64,000 bases of DNA from contig JACPKY010000001.1 of the NCBI GenBank assembly GCA_016186795.1, positions 1 to 64,000 on the forward strand. The letters are read 5' to 3'. The notes under the pieces were generated by a model. The model saw only the letters and a program-made list of their open reading frames with translations. It was not told the DNA's origin and made no database searches. Source of the DNA: Candidatus Gottesmanbacteria bacterium. GTDB lineage: Bacteria > Patescibacteria > Microgenomatia > 2-02-FULL-39-11. How positions within the stretch are numbered: position 1 is the first letter of the stretch; each line of letters begins with the position of its first letter. Made by a program: the position numbers and the translations under genes. Positions 15,679 through 24,503 of the stretch are shown here, piece by piece.

Positions 15679-16529
15679 CATGTTGTTCCCATTATTTCTA
15701 AGGGCATGGACTATATCTTCATCCCGATTGAATCGGGAGCCAACGTGTAGTCTCTACGGGGTTAACAATGTAGAAGTAACGACTGAAATTTATACTTCAT
15801 GCACGGTAAGATATGCGATCTCATAAGTAAGAAGAGTTTCTTTGCATTTGATTTTGAAAACCAGAGATAATTTCCTTTGCTATCATGATAAATTGTAGCT
15901 TTTAAGCCAAAATTTCTATCAAGACAGTCTTGAAGTATCTGATTTCCTGATAAACCAAATGCATATGTACTTATACGTAACCACTCTCCTTGTTTCGTTC
16001 CATTTCCATCATCCATAAACCAAACAGCCAAACTACGCGCTGATACAAGTAGCTTGTGTATATCAGATGGAATAATTTTTCTATTCCTGGTATAGAAAAG
16101 TCTTTTCCATTCGGATAATTCCGGATGATAAATCGTTCGAAGAATAATCGAATTGTTATACGGATCAAAAGTAGGACCTTTTAATGTCCATCTCTTCCAG
16201 AATCTGTAGTGCCAATCGACGTACTCCGAAAAAAGAACTGTGTGTCGAATCTTAAATCTAGCTAACATTCCAGAACGTGATGATTCAATATGTCCATCAC
16301 CAAGAAGAGTACCTATCAAAATTTCTTTCTGAATATTTGTAAGGTGTAGATTTGCTCGATACTCTTTAAGATATCTGGTGTTAGTAGCTCCGTGCGTCAT
16401 TGCAACTTCCCTCGGTATTATCCTCTTAACTCAAGATAGCTTAATACTACTTCTTAAGTCAATTAGGACTTCACCGATATAGTTAGATTTTTCTAACCAA
16501 TTACTTGGTTAGGTCGCTCTATCTCTAGG
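15679..16529 (-). mobile_element. Group I intron in 16S rRNA after U1498 (E. coli numbering)
   Basis: The exon reads AAGTCGT, then the intron, then AACAAGGT, which restores the conserved 1492-1506 sequence. The last exon base is U and the last intron base is G, as required. P1 is visible: exon GUCGU pairs with the internal guide GCGAC at intron bases 13-17 (16513-16517), with the U-G wobble at the splice site. The P7 strands are canonical: GTAGAGACTAC (15747-15757) and AAGATATAGTCC (15708-15719). The intron is about 851 nt and carries a homing endonuclease gene whose stop lies just ahead of the first P7 strand. Confidence 0.93.
15762..16400 (-). CDS. LAGLIDADG homing endonuclease encoded in the 16S intron (212 aa)
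   Basis: Two LAGLIDADG motifs are present in one chain: LIGTLLGDGHIES near residue 30 and LAVWFMDDGNGTKQ near residue 120, each ending in the catalytic acidic residue, so the protein should fold as a pseudo-dimer. Such enzymes cleave intronless alleles of their host site and spread the intron. Here the target would be the intronless 16S sequence around position 1498. The frame is intact from ATG at 16400 to TAA at 15762, so it looks functional. Its stop lies 5 nt before the P7 strand, so coding and ribozyme sequence are tightly packed. Confidence 0.9.
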   Translation of the reverse strand: MTHGATNTRYLKEYRANLHLTNIQKEILIGTLLGDGHIESSRSGMLARFKIRHTVLFSEYVDWHYRFWKRWTLKGPTFDPYNNSIILRTIYHPELSEWKRLFYTRNRKIIPSDIHKLLVSARSLAVWFMDDGNGTKQGEWLRISTYAFGLSGNQILQDCLDRNFGLKATIYHDSKGNYLWFSKSNAKKLFLLMRSHILPCMKYKFQSLLLHC

Positions 16530-17085
16530 ACGACTTAGTCCCCATCGCCAAGCTCGGCTTTATCCCGATAAATCGGGACATCGGCCGCCCTTGACTTTGT
16601 TGGCTTGACGGGCGGTGTGTGCAAGACCCGAGAACGTATTCACCGCGACCTGCTGATTCGCGATTACTACCGATTCCTAGTTCATGCAGTCGAGTTGCAG
16701 ACTGCAATCCCAACTGAGACGAAATTTCAGAGATTTGCTTGCTGTTGCCAGCTTGCACCTCGCTGTTTTTCGCCATTGTAGGATGTGTGTTGCCCACGGC
16801 ATAAGCGCCGTGCTGACTTGACGTCGTCCCCACCTTCCTCCCCGACAAATGTCGGAGCAGTCTCGTTTGAAATATATAACAAACGACGAGGGTTGCGCTC
16901 GTTACCCCACTTAAGGGAACACCTCACGGTACGAGCTGACGACAGCCATGCAGCAGCTTTCCTATCATCCTTGCGGATGATCCCGATTTTCATCGGGACT
17001 AAACGATAGGATGTCAAACCGTGGTGAGGTCTTTCGCTTCGTCTCGAATTAAACCACATGCTCCACCGGTTGTGCGGGTCCCCGC

Positions 17086-17119
<34 letters not shown>

Positions 17120-17944
17120 CCCCAGGCGGGGTGCTTAACGCGTTAGCTTACGTCACCCATTCCGCTAAAAGCGCACATTATATATGTACGCGCTTGGCGG
17201 AACGGGTAACTAGCACCCATGCGTTTACGGCTAGGACTACGCAGGTCTCTAATCTGCTTCGCTCCCCTAGCTGTCATGCCTCAGCGTCAGAAGTTGGTTG
17301 GTTTCCTGCCTTCGCTCTTGGTGTTCCTTTCGATATCAACGCATTTCACTGCTACACCGAAAGTTCCGGAAACCCCGCCAACCCTCTAGTCTACCCATCT
17401 CTCACCCATGATCCGGTTAAGCCGAACCATTTAAGGCAAGATGCGGTAAACCGCCTACGCGATGCTTTACGCCCAATAAATTCGGATAACGCTTGCGCCC
17501 TACGTATTACCGCGACTGCTGGCACGTAGTTAGTAGGCGCTTATTCTCCAGACCTCGATGGTCTGGCAAAAGAGGTTTACATACCGAAATACTTCATCCC
17601 TCACGTGGCGTCGCGCGGTCAGGCTTTCGCCCATTGCCGACTATTCCTGGTTGCTGCCACCCGTAGGTGTATGGCCCGTATCTCAGTGCCATTGTGGCTG
17701 GTCGTGCTCTCACACCAGCTACCCGTCATCGCCTTGGTGGGCTTTTACCCAGCCAACTAGCTGATAGGAGTAAGGCTCCTCTCGAAGCGGGCAGTGACGC
17801 CCTTTGCTCTTGCGAGAACATGCAGTATTACCCCGTCTTTCGACGAGCTATACTTCACTTCGAGGTAGATTCCTTACTATTACTCACCCGTCTGCCGCTG
17901 ACCCCTTGCGGGGCCCGCTCGACTTGCATGCCTAAGGCACGCCA

Positions 17945-17977
<33 letters not shown>

Positions 17978-18016
17978 AATAAAATCCTACCACAACGTGC
18001 TATTCCTAATTGAGGG

Positions 18017-18040
18017 AAAAAAACCCGCCAACGTAGCGGG
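18017..18040 (-). terminator. Terminator-like hairpin in the 16S rRNA leader
   Basis: On the minus strand CCCGC (18036-18040) pairs with GCGGG (18024-18028) over a 7-nt loop and is followed by T7 (18017-18023). It lies between the 16S promoter and the mature 5' end. It would need antitermination to allow rRNA synthesis, unless the 5-bp stem is too weak to terminate. Confidence 0.55.
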
Positions 18041-18121
18041 ATGTTGCTCCTTATTACAGTTGATCGTTGCCCTTATTCCTTCTTTTTGTCGTTCCCCTCT
18101 ATTAAATGAATATCTTGTCTG

Positions 18122-18150
18122 ACTATACTAAAATCCTCCTTGAGTGTCAA
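18122..18150 (-). promoter_or_regulatory. 16S rRNA promoter
   Basis: TTGACA (18145-18150) and TATAGT (18122-18127) with a 17-nt spacer on the minus strand. This is the best promoter match in the window. The leader to the mature 16S end is about 130 nt. Confidence 0.85.
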
Positions 18151-18155
18151 GGGTT

Positions 18156-18923
18156 TTAGTCATTATCTTTTCGAAAGAGAAAAACAGGGAGGAAAATTCC
18201 CGAGAGAACTAAGATTCCACCGATTCCAAGAAGTGATACGGTTGTCTCAATGATTCCAGTTTTTGGAAGGTACGATACCGTTGGCCGCACTGTATTGGTG
18301 GGACATGGTGTTCCTCCCTGCCCAGGAGTTGCACCAGCCGCACATGTCGGACCAAATGTTGGAGCAGTAGACGTTGGAGATGGAGTGATCGTACTTGCTT
18401 CAATAACATAAATACAGTTATTGACATCGGTAAGGATATTTGAAAGCGTCGACCCATCTTTCTTCCCCCACACTTTGGCAACCCCTGGAGTTGTATCGTC
18501 GTTTGGTTGATAGAAGACAAAGTTAAACTGTGCCTGACCTGCTGCTTTTGCGGTAAATTGTATCTGCCCGATGGAGGCACTTCCCGTCCATGCAGGCTGA
18601 CTGCTTCCATAATCAAGAGTAATCTTCCCTAAGTTTGCATCAACGGTATTTGTCGTTGGCTGACCCCAGCTTGAACTGGTTGTGACAGGTGTTGATTGAC
18701 TTGCCGCCTGGAGTGTATCCGTCGTATAGGTTGCGATGACATTTGCCCCAAATGCCTGAAATGTCCGCGTATCTAATAGGTAGTCAACTATGAGCGTATC
18801 ACCGACGTTTATTGTCTTGGTTGAGGGAGAACACTTAAGGTTTGCGTCTGTTGCCAAGACGTGTGTTGGTGAAGCAACGAAAAAAAGAGAAAAGACAAAG
18901 AATAGTGTAAGAATTCGTATCAT
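18156..18923 (-). CDS. Cohesin-like surface protein with LPKTG cell-wall sorting signal (255 aa)
   Basis: A signal peptide (residues 1-24, cut near VLATDA) precedes a beta-rich domain of about 140 residues resembling a cohesin (VGDTLIVDYLLDT, GANVIATYTTDTL, IGQIQFTAKAAG). A Thr/Pro linker with PTFGPTC...CPTNT cysteines follows, then SYLPKTG, a membrane segment and an FRKDND tail, which is a classic sortase signal. The PTFGPTC/CPTNT module also occurs in the small protein at 43466-43762. The gene shares one base with the stop of the short cohesin-like gene upstream (TAATG). Its stop lies only 6 nt before the 16S -35 box. No sortase gene is in the window. Confidence 0.75.
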   Translation of the reverse strand: MIRILTLFFVFSLFFVASPTHVLATDANLKCSPSTKTINVGDTLIVDYLLDTRTFQAFGANVIATYTTDTLQAASQSTPVTTSSSWGQPTTNTVDANLGKITLDYGSSQPAWTGSASIGQIQFTAKAAGQAQFNFVFYQPNDDTTPGVAKVWGKKDGSTLSNILTDVNNCIYVIEASTITPSPTSTAPTFGPTCAAGATPGQGGTPCPTNTVRPTVSYLPKTGIIETTVSLLGIGGILVLSGIFLPVFLFRKDND

Positions 18924-19438
18924 TATAATGTTGCGGTCACTCCACGCGTCCCTCCTAAGATATCTTCAAGCGATCCTTTTTCGAGTACTTTGGTCTTTCC
19001 ACCTTCAATAAAAGAAAGAACTGTTGTTGTTGGAGTTCCTGAAACCTTCGGTTGGACGGTAAATGAGGCGATAATCCCTGCACCGTTCTCTTCAAGTGGA
19101 ATGGAAGAAAAAGAAAACGTTCCATTTTCCTGATTGTCAATTCCACCGGTTGTTGAGTAAGAGGGACCACCGGCAAGCGTTGAGGAAATTATCGTTATTT
19201 CTTGCGGATTATATTGGATAGTCGCATCAACTCCCGCAACCGAACGTTTCGTAGATAGTGTTACCGTAATAGTACTTGGCGAAACAAATATCATTGAAAG
19301 CGATGCTTCGCCTTTTGTCGCACTCGCTTGTTGGTTGGTTAGTTGACCTCTTTGTCCAACAACAACTGCGGTCACGAGTATAGAAAGCACAAATACCGAA
19401 ACGCCAGTATACAATGGAAGCCGTGCAAGTATTTTCAT
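18923..19438 (-). CDS. Short N-anchored cohesin-like protein (171 aa)
   Basis: Residues about 8-30 form a membrane anchor; residues about 45-165 form a cohesin-like sandwich (VSPSTITVTLSTK, GVDATIQYNPQEITI with the YNP core, GAGIIASFTVQPKVSG). There is no C-terminal sorting signal. It is the first gene of a coupled pair with the LPKTG protein. The same order (short N-anchored cohesin, then longer C-anchored cohesin) recurs at 61193-61792 and 60448-61191, which suggests an ancestral duplicated unit. Confidence 0.68.
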   Translation of the reverse strand: MKILARLPLYTGVSVFVLSILVTAVVVGQRGQLTNQQASATKGEASLSMIFVSPSTITVTLSTKRSVAGVDATIQYNPQEITIISSTLAGGPSYSTTGGIDNQENGTFSFSSIPLEENGAGIIASFTVQPKVSGTPTTTVLSFIEGGKTKVLEKGSLEDILGGTRGVTATL

Positions 19439-19516
19439 AAAAGCATGGAATAACGTACTCTCATACCATTATGGGTAAAAGATAAAATAATGTCAACAAT
19501 TCTTCGGGGAATACTG

Positions 19517-21073
19517 CTAGTAAATAGCCGTTCCTTCGCAAGACTCTCCAATGACAGAGCCACCCCAGTCAACAAGAACAAATCCCTTGCGGTCAGTCGC
19601 TTGAAGAATTGGTGCAGGAACGGATACTGGTGCATCTAATCCTTCAAAAATAAGGCGTACGCGAAGTATCGTATCGGGATTTTCTGAAAGGGTGAGTTTC
19701 TCTTTTTCCTCAATTTCTGAAAGAGGTACAAACCCGACAAAATAATACGGCTTAGACGTAAGTCTCGGAAGCCAATAGTCTAAAAAGTCTGCTCGTTCCT
19801 TTTCATTGAGCCCAAGTGATTTCAATATATCTGATAGTTTCGCCTCTCTTTCTTCCAGTGAGATAATCCACCCCTCTTTCGGTTTATATCCGTCATTGAG
19901 GTTTGCTTCATAGTAAAGATATGGGTACGATTGACCATCCGTTTTCAGTCTACCATCAGGGAAACTTACGATATTCCATCCACTCCCATACTCAGGTATC
20001 GTTGTTGTGAGTTCACCCTTTGGGCTTACTTGGACTTCCAGTGCCGTTTCTTTTTCTGGATAGAGATAAATTGCGGGCTTACAAACTGGGGTAAAAACTG
20101 TCCAACTATCGACTACTCTGAATCGAAGCACTTTCAGCTGAAGTGAGGGATCTCGGCCTGAAAGAGTTGGAGGCTCCTCAGCTGATACACCATACACCCA
20201 GCTTTCTTTTGAATTCTTATCGCGAATATAAAATGCGCCAACATGGAAGTATATTTCATATATGTACCCTGTCCCATTAATCGTCGTTTCGTATTCACCG
20301 AATTTCCCAGCATCACCTTTGAGCGCTGGCTTAGGAATATTCTGCTCACTAATCTTTACAATGAAGTTTCCGTTTGGTGGAAAGGAATCAGGATCTTCCA
20401 ATAGAAATTTCTCGTAATTTTCAAAATATGGATTCGTTGCTTCGTCTTTTATCACGTCCTTAAGAGGTATCGATTGAGGAGGAACGATATTCGTATTCTC
20501 CTCCGTAACTGGCACAAGGCCACCTGATTCTACACAGTTGGTAATATAGTCAGGAAGATTATCGAGGATCGTATCTCGTGCGTATATATCGAATACATAA
20601 TTTTTGCCATTTTTCCCGCGAAATACTTCCACAAATTGTCGAATATCTTGTTCTTTATAATTTGATGGTTCCCAATAAATTACTGTCCCGTCTTCCTTTT
20701 CTCCAACTATCCGGATAGCACTTCCAAGTTCGCATCTGCCGTTATACGGTGCTCCTTCCTTTTCTACTTTAAAGGGAATAAGTTCAACCCCTCGGCGTAT
20801 TAATGTGTAATCACCGATAAGTCCATTCGGCGGATCGATCGGGGCATTTGTGCCATAACACAAGGGGTGTGCGGGATTTACTACCTCGACTCGGTCAAGA
20901 TCTTCTTTCGTTACAGAGAGCGTCACAGATGACTCCACCTGATAACATGACGCCTGCCAGAAATCGGAAGAAGAGGAAGGTGTCGGAGTTGCTGTAAGTG
21001 ATGCGGTGGATGAAGATAATCCCCCAACGAGTGCCAAGAATGGGGCTAAGATTGTAAGGATAAAACTAAACAT
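19517..21073 (-). CDS. Secreted protein with C-terminal CPR-type 'YLYP' domain (518 aa)
   Basis: A short N-terminal membrane/signal stretch and Ser/Thr linker precede about 300 residues of unrecognised, mostly beta sequence. From about residue 335 the C-terminal domain begins CKPAIYLYPEKETALEVQV and continues with a W..V..PDG strand, a helical SLGLNEKERADFLDYWLPRL segment and an ending RKGFVLVDWGGS. The same domain closes the protein at 24504-26639 (YLYPQTETNVKIQV, LGLNEKETNDFVSFW, RKGFVAVDWSG). I recall this domain as common in CPR secreted proteins and uncharacterised. No catalytic motif is evident. Confidence 0.7.
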   Translation of the reverse strand: MFSFILTILAPFLALVGGLSSSTASLTATPTPSSSSDFWQASCYQVESSVTLSVTKEDLDRVEVVNPAHPLCYGTNAPIDPPNGLIGDYTLIRRGVELIPFKVEKEGAPYNGRCELGSAIRIVGEKEDGTVIYWEPSNYKEQDIRQFVEVFRGKNGKNYVFDIYARDTILDNLPDYITNCVESGGLVPVTEENTNIVPPQSIPLKDVIKDEATNPYFENYEKFLLEDPDSFPPNGNFIVKISEQNIPKPALKGDAGKFGEYETTINGTGYIYEIYFHVGAFYIRDKNSKESWVYGVSAEEPPTLSGRDPSLQLKVLRFRVVDSWTVFTPVCKPAIYLYPEKETALEVQVSPKGELTTTIPEYGSGWNIVSFPDGRLKTDGQSYPYLYYEANLNDGYKPKEGWIISLEEREAKLSDILKSLGLNEKERADFLDYWLPRLTSKPYYFVGFVPLSEIEEKEKLTLSENPDTILRVRLIFEGLDAPVSVPAPILQATDRKGFVLVDWGGSVIGESCEGTAIY

Positions 21074-21245
21074 GGCAGTATATACTCATCATAGAATGGA
21101 ATTTCAATAATAATCAATACCCCAATAACCAATTCCAATACTAACCAATACTACCAATTCCCAATTTCCAAAAATACGTTTGGTTATTGGTCATTGGATT
21201 TTGGTGTTCATTGGAATTGGATGATTGGAAATTGATCATTAAAAA
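21074..21245. repeat. AT-rich intergenic filler with inverted CCAAT/ATTGG tracts
   Basis: About 170 bp of repeated CAATACC/CCAATTCC units on the left and ATTGGT/GGAATTGG units on the right form a long imperfect inverted repeat between two minus-strand genes. No gene is seen. A similar AT-rich inverted spacer lies at 51805-51937. Confidence 0.6.
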
Positions 21246-23822
21246 TTATTGTTTTTTATCCTCCTCAATCGTCATCTCTTCAACCACTTCTCCAGCTTTT
21301 TCCTCTTTCTTCTTTTTATCATCAATGGACAAAAGTGTCTCCTCCTCTTGGTCCTCAGTTGTCCCTTCTTCTTTTTCCTTCTTTTCTTCATCAAACGCTC
21401 TTTCGGCTGAAGCTGCCTTGGCTTTTTCTTGTTTTTGTTTCTTCTCATCCAGTGTCAAAAGCGTTTCCTCCTCTTCAAGAACTTCGCTCTTTCCCTCTTC
21501 TTTCGCTTTCTCTTTTAGTGCCAATTCATCAGAAATCTGTTTGGCTGCCTCAAGTTTTGCTTTCACATAGGCATAGGTTTCAACATCAGAGAACCCTCCC
21601 AAGAGAAGGAATGGTAAAATTTCTGCAATCTCGTCAAGCCCTTTTTGTTTCAGTTGCGGATTTGTACTTCCCAAAAGATGGGAAATGTTGGTAAGTTTTT
21701 TGATATCGCTTCCTAACCACTCATCTCTTGTTGATATGTTGGGTGCAAATGGAATTGGAGCTTCTCGGTAGTGCTTAAGCCACATATTTTTTACCTCCTC
21801 ATAGTCTTCAAGAGAAACTTGGGTTGGAACGTCTTTTCCACCAATTGAAACTACTTTGGCAGGTTTGCCAGAAGTTGGCCTACCAAGACTGCTCGTTGCT
21901 TTCACAAAGGCAATCACTTCTTCCACCTTATCTTGACTGACCCCAGTTTTTTTCGAAATAGTCTCCGCAGTTGCTTTCTCTATCCCGAGTGATTGCAGAA
22001 GCGTAATAATTTGGGTAATCTGCTCTTCTTTGATTCCAACTTTTTGAGAAAGCGATGTGACGGAAACGTTTCTCGCGATAACCGAAACGGATGGAACATT
22101 GACAGAAATAACTGGTCGAGTTGGTGCAAATGCTCCTTGCGTCTTTGCTCCAGCAACTGATAGTCTTCCTCCCTCCATAACAACCTCGGAGGCAACTGTG
22201 GCGGAAGATGATGAAGATGACGTCGAAAGGACCTGTTTCGATTTCTCTGTATTGGTGGCGGTCAGTAATGTCTGTGCGACACGGTCTCCCGCTTGTGCCC
22301 GTGTTTCCAAAGCACTACGAAGCGTTGCGTATTGCTCCCTTTCTCTCGTTGAAGTAATACGTTCTGGAGAAGAAAGCTTTTGCAGGGTTTGTTGAATTTG
22401 ACTCCGTTTTTCCTGATTGAGTTCAAGTCGGGAGATATCGGAAAGCGACGAGACAGATGTTTCAAGTGCCCGGGCAATTTCTGCAGTGTTTGTTCGGGAA
22501 ATCTCTGCGATATTTTGGATATTTGTGTGTGTCACTTCTCTTATTTTTTCCTCGACCCGTTGGCGAAACGGCAGTTCAACGGCTATACCGGTAGCTGTTG
22601 TGGGAGAAATAGGAAGTGTTGGAGTAGGTGGAGGATATTGCCGCATGCGCTCAAAGATACTATTAAGAGTTGCGTTCCCAGCGGAAATTGCACCACAACA
22701 GTAATCTCTGAATATTCGAAGAAGGAGCCACGGCAAGATAATTGCAGTCCAGAGCATGACAAGAGCGATAATATATTCTGCATACGTATCGACATAATTT
22801 GCCGAGTTTCCTGCAGCCAACGTTTGAGCTGGACCACCGTAGAGTATGTTTATTGCTGTTCGGTAAACTTGTCCGCTCGCGCTACACTCGGGACGGGGCA
22901 TTCCTGCCCCTTGGCAGTTTGCCCGAGTAAAATCAAACGGAAAGGGAATCCCGGAGACCCATACTTTCGTAAGTGTTGCCAAAAAAAGTGCAACCATTGG
23001 ACCGTAAAATACCCACTGGAAAAATACCCCAATCCATATCCAGCCGACATTTCTGATAAACACAAAGGGGATTAATAGTGCAAGAAATGGAGCAATAACG
23101 AGCAAAAACCAAAGGATGATTGTACGCAGAATAAGGAGAAGAGACATTATATAGTACGTAAATGATGTTATCCGAACAATGAAAAGTGATGTATCCGCCA
23201 TTTCTCTGTTTAACGGATTAATATCCCTATAGCCTACGAAGGTGGTATAGTTTTCTTCACTGTTGCCAGCCCCTGCAAAAACAACATTGAAAAGATCCTT
23301 CCCGCCAACATTTTCGATGAAAAAGCGCATGGTCACCTCGCTCAATTGAATAGTTCCCACAACCAAGACATATGAAAACGTCACAAAAAGGAGGATTCCT
23401 CCGATTCGATAAAAAAGTGAAGGAAGATTTGCTGTGGAAAAAGGTGATGCAATACCGCTAAATGTTGAACCAACGGATGCTCGTCTGGAAAGAACAATTC
23501 CTACACCAAATGCAACGATAACGAGAACGATAAATACATAAACGATGTTTCGAGAAATAGACCAGACTTCAGCAAGAACCGGTGCTGTATGAATACCAGG
23601 ATGAGTAAATACCCACCAGAGGAGTTGTCGTGCGCGATCGGCATTTTTTCCAACTGCAGTCACTTCCGAATCAAATGCCCATGTGGCTGAAGTTGTTGCC
23701 CCAAGTTGCGTGCCTTCGGCGGAAACGAACGTTGGAAAAACTGTTGCAAAAAGAAAAAAAATGAGGATAAAAATAGAGAGAATCCTAAGCGGCACTCCCC
23801 GCCTTGTGGGCAGAAAAACCAT
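21246..23822 (-). CDS. Polytopic membrane protein, VirB6/TrbL-like, with long cytoplasmic tail (858 aa)
   Basis: A signal peptide (ending VSAEG) is followed by about six or seven membrane segments up to residue 380 (for example IVYVFIVLVIVAFGVGIVL, and IILWFLLVIAPFLALLIPF). This layout and the membrane motif with VIAPFLALLIPF resemble type IV secretion VirB6-like proteins of CPR genomes. The remaining 470 residues are hydrophilic: Ser/Thr-rich coiled coil, a small helical segment near 600 (EEQITQIITLLQSLGIEKA) and a charged tail with a near-duplicate EEETLLTLDEKK / EEETLLSIDDKK repeat. A DNA or protein export role is inferred; no VirB4-type ATPase lies nearby. Confidence 0.6.
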   Translation of the reverse strand: MVFLPTRRGVPLRILSIFILIFFLFATVFPTFVSAEGTQLGATTSATWAFDSEVTAVGKNADRARQLLWWVFTHPGIHTAPVLAEVWSISRNIVYVFIVLVIVAFGVGIVLSRRASVGSTFSGIASPFSTANLPSLFYRIGGILLFVTFSYVLVVGTIQLSEVTMRFFIENVGGKDLFNVVFAGAGNSEENYTTFVGYRDINPLNREMADTSLFIVRITSFTYYIMSLLLILRTIILWFLLVIAPFLALLIPFVFIRNVGWIWIGVFFQWVFYGPMVALFLATLTKVWVSGIPFPFDFTRANCQGAGMPRPECSASGQVYRTAINILYGGPAQTLAAGNSANYVDTYAEYIIALVMLWTAIILPWLLLRIFRDYCCGAISAGNATLNSIFERMRQYPPPTPTLPISPTTATGIAVELPFRQRVEEKIREVTHTNIQNIAEISRTNTAEIARALETSVSSLSDISRLELNQEKRSQIQQTLQKLSSPERITSTREREQYATLRSALETRAQAGDRVAQTLLTATNTEKSKQVLSTSSSSSSATVASEVVMEGGRLSVAGAKTQGAFAPTRPVISVNVPSVSVIARNVSVTSLSQKVGIKEEQITQIITLLQSLGIEKATAETISKKTGVSQDKVEEVIAFVKATSSLGRPTSGKPAKVVSIGGKDVPTQVSLEDYEEVKNMWLKHYREAPIPFAPNISTRDEWLGSDIKKLTNISHLLGSTNPQLKQKGLDEIAEILPFLLLGGFSDVETYAYVKAKLEAAKQISDELALKEKAKEEGKSEVLEEEETLLTLDEKKQKQEKAKAASAERAFDEEKKEKEEGTTEDQEEETLLSIDDKKKKEEKAGEVVEEMTIEEDKKQ

Positions 23823-23870
23823 GGTGATTTAACAATACCCAAAAGAGGAATGGAATGCAATAGAAAAAAC

Positions 23871-24431
23871 TCAACTTGAACTTCTTTTTAGTTGTTCAAT
23901 AATCTTGTATAACACGATTCCACAGGAAACCATGACATTCAGAGAGGTATTTACTCCAAACATTGGGAGTTCAACAATTATATCTGCAATATTGAGAACT
24001 TCTTTTGATACTCCATACGTCTCATTCCCGATAACAACCGCAACTGGAAATCCTACTTTTAATTTTGAAATCGGAATACTATTTTTATGTTGTTCCACCG
24101 CTATTACTTTGAGATTTGATCCGCCAGCTGGCGGATGATTTTTGAGCTTGGAAATGGCATCCATTGTAGTGGAAACATACTCCCACTCTACCCACTTCCA
24201 CGTATTTATTGAAGCTTTTTTAATCTTTGGATTCGGTGGTATCTCCGTTTCACCACAAAGAAAAACTTTCTCAGCTGCCACTGCATCAGCAAGACGAAAT
24301 ATAGCACCGACATTGTACGTATCCAAAACATTATCACAAATGATAAAAATGGGGTTTCTGTGAATTTTTTTTATTACCTCAGGATCAGGATCTTGTGTTG
24401 TTCGTAATTCTGATGCTTTCAATCGTATCAT
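23871..24431 (-). CDS. TrmH/SpoU-family RNA 2'-O-methyltransferase (186 aa)
   Basis: SPOUT-fold motifs are clear: an N-terminal DNVLDTYNVGAIFRLADA (motif 1 with the conserved Asn and Arg), VVIGNETYGVSKEVL (motif 2, NExxG) and LPMFGVNTSLNVMVSCGIVLY (motif 3, SLNV). It uses SAM to methylate a ribose in tRNA or rRNA; the target is not evident. An unusual loop, KNHPPAGGSN, is encoded by a palindromic repeat (24114-24145) that is shared in the same frame with topA. It is divergent from the gene at 24504. Confidence 0.9.
   Translation of the reverse strand: MIRLKASELRTTQDPDPEVIKKIHRNPIFIICDNVLDTYNVGAIFRLADAVAAEKVFLCGETEIPPNPKIKKASINTWKWVEWEYVSTTMDAISKLKNHPPAGGSNLKVIAVEQHKNSIPISKLKVGFPVAVVIGNETYGVSKEVLNIADIIVELPMFGVNTSLNVMVSCGIVLYKIIEQLKRSSS
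24114..24145. repeat. Palindromic element in trmH (copy 1)
   Basis: 32 bp containing the palindrome CCGCCAGCTGGCGG, followed by ATGATTTTTGA. Thirty of 32 bases match 31572-31603 in topA. Both copies are read in the same frame as KNHPPAG(G/S)SN. Confidence 0.8.
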
Positions 24432-24461
24432 GGTGCGATTATAGCACCACCCTCTTTACTG

Positions 24462-24490
24462 TTTACATGAAATTTATGAAGTGGTATCAT
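24462..24490 (+). promoter_or_regulatory. Promoter deciding the start of the 711-aa protein
   Basis: TTTACA (24462-24467) and TATCAT (24485-24490) with a 17-nt spacer. The upstream ATG at 24489 overlaps the -10 box, so translation should begin at the ATG at 24504, about 7 nt after the predicted start of transcription. Confidence 0.6.
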
Positions 24491-24503
24491 GACATTGTTA
24501 CCT

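Noticed and set aside
15430..15681. Open frame of 83 codons on the minus strand
   Set aside because: It spans the 16S 3' end, the dispersed repeat and the terminator, so it is a chance frame.
22380..23075. 231-codon plus-strand frame
   Set aside because: Antisense to the VirB6-like gene; Cys/Ser-rich composition is typical of a shadow frame.
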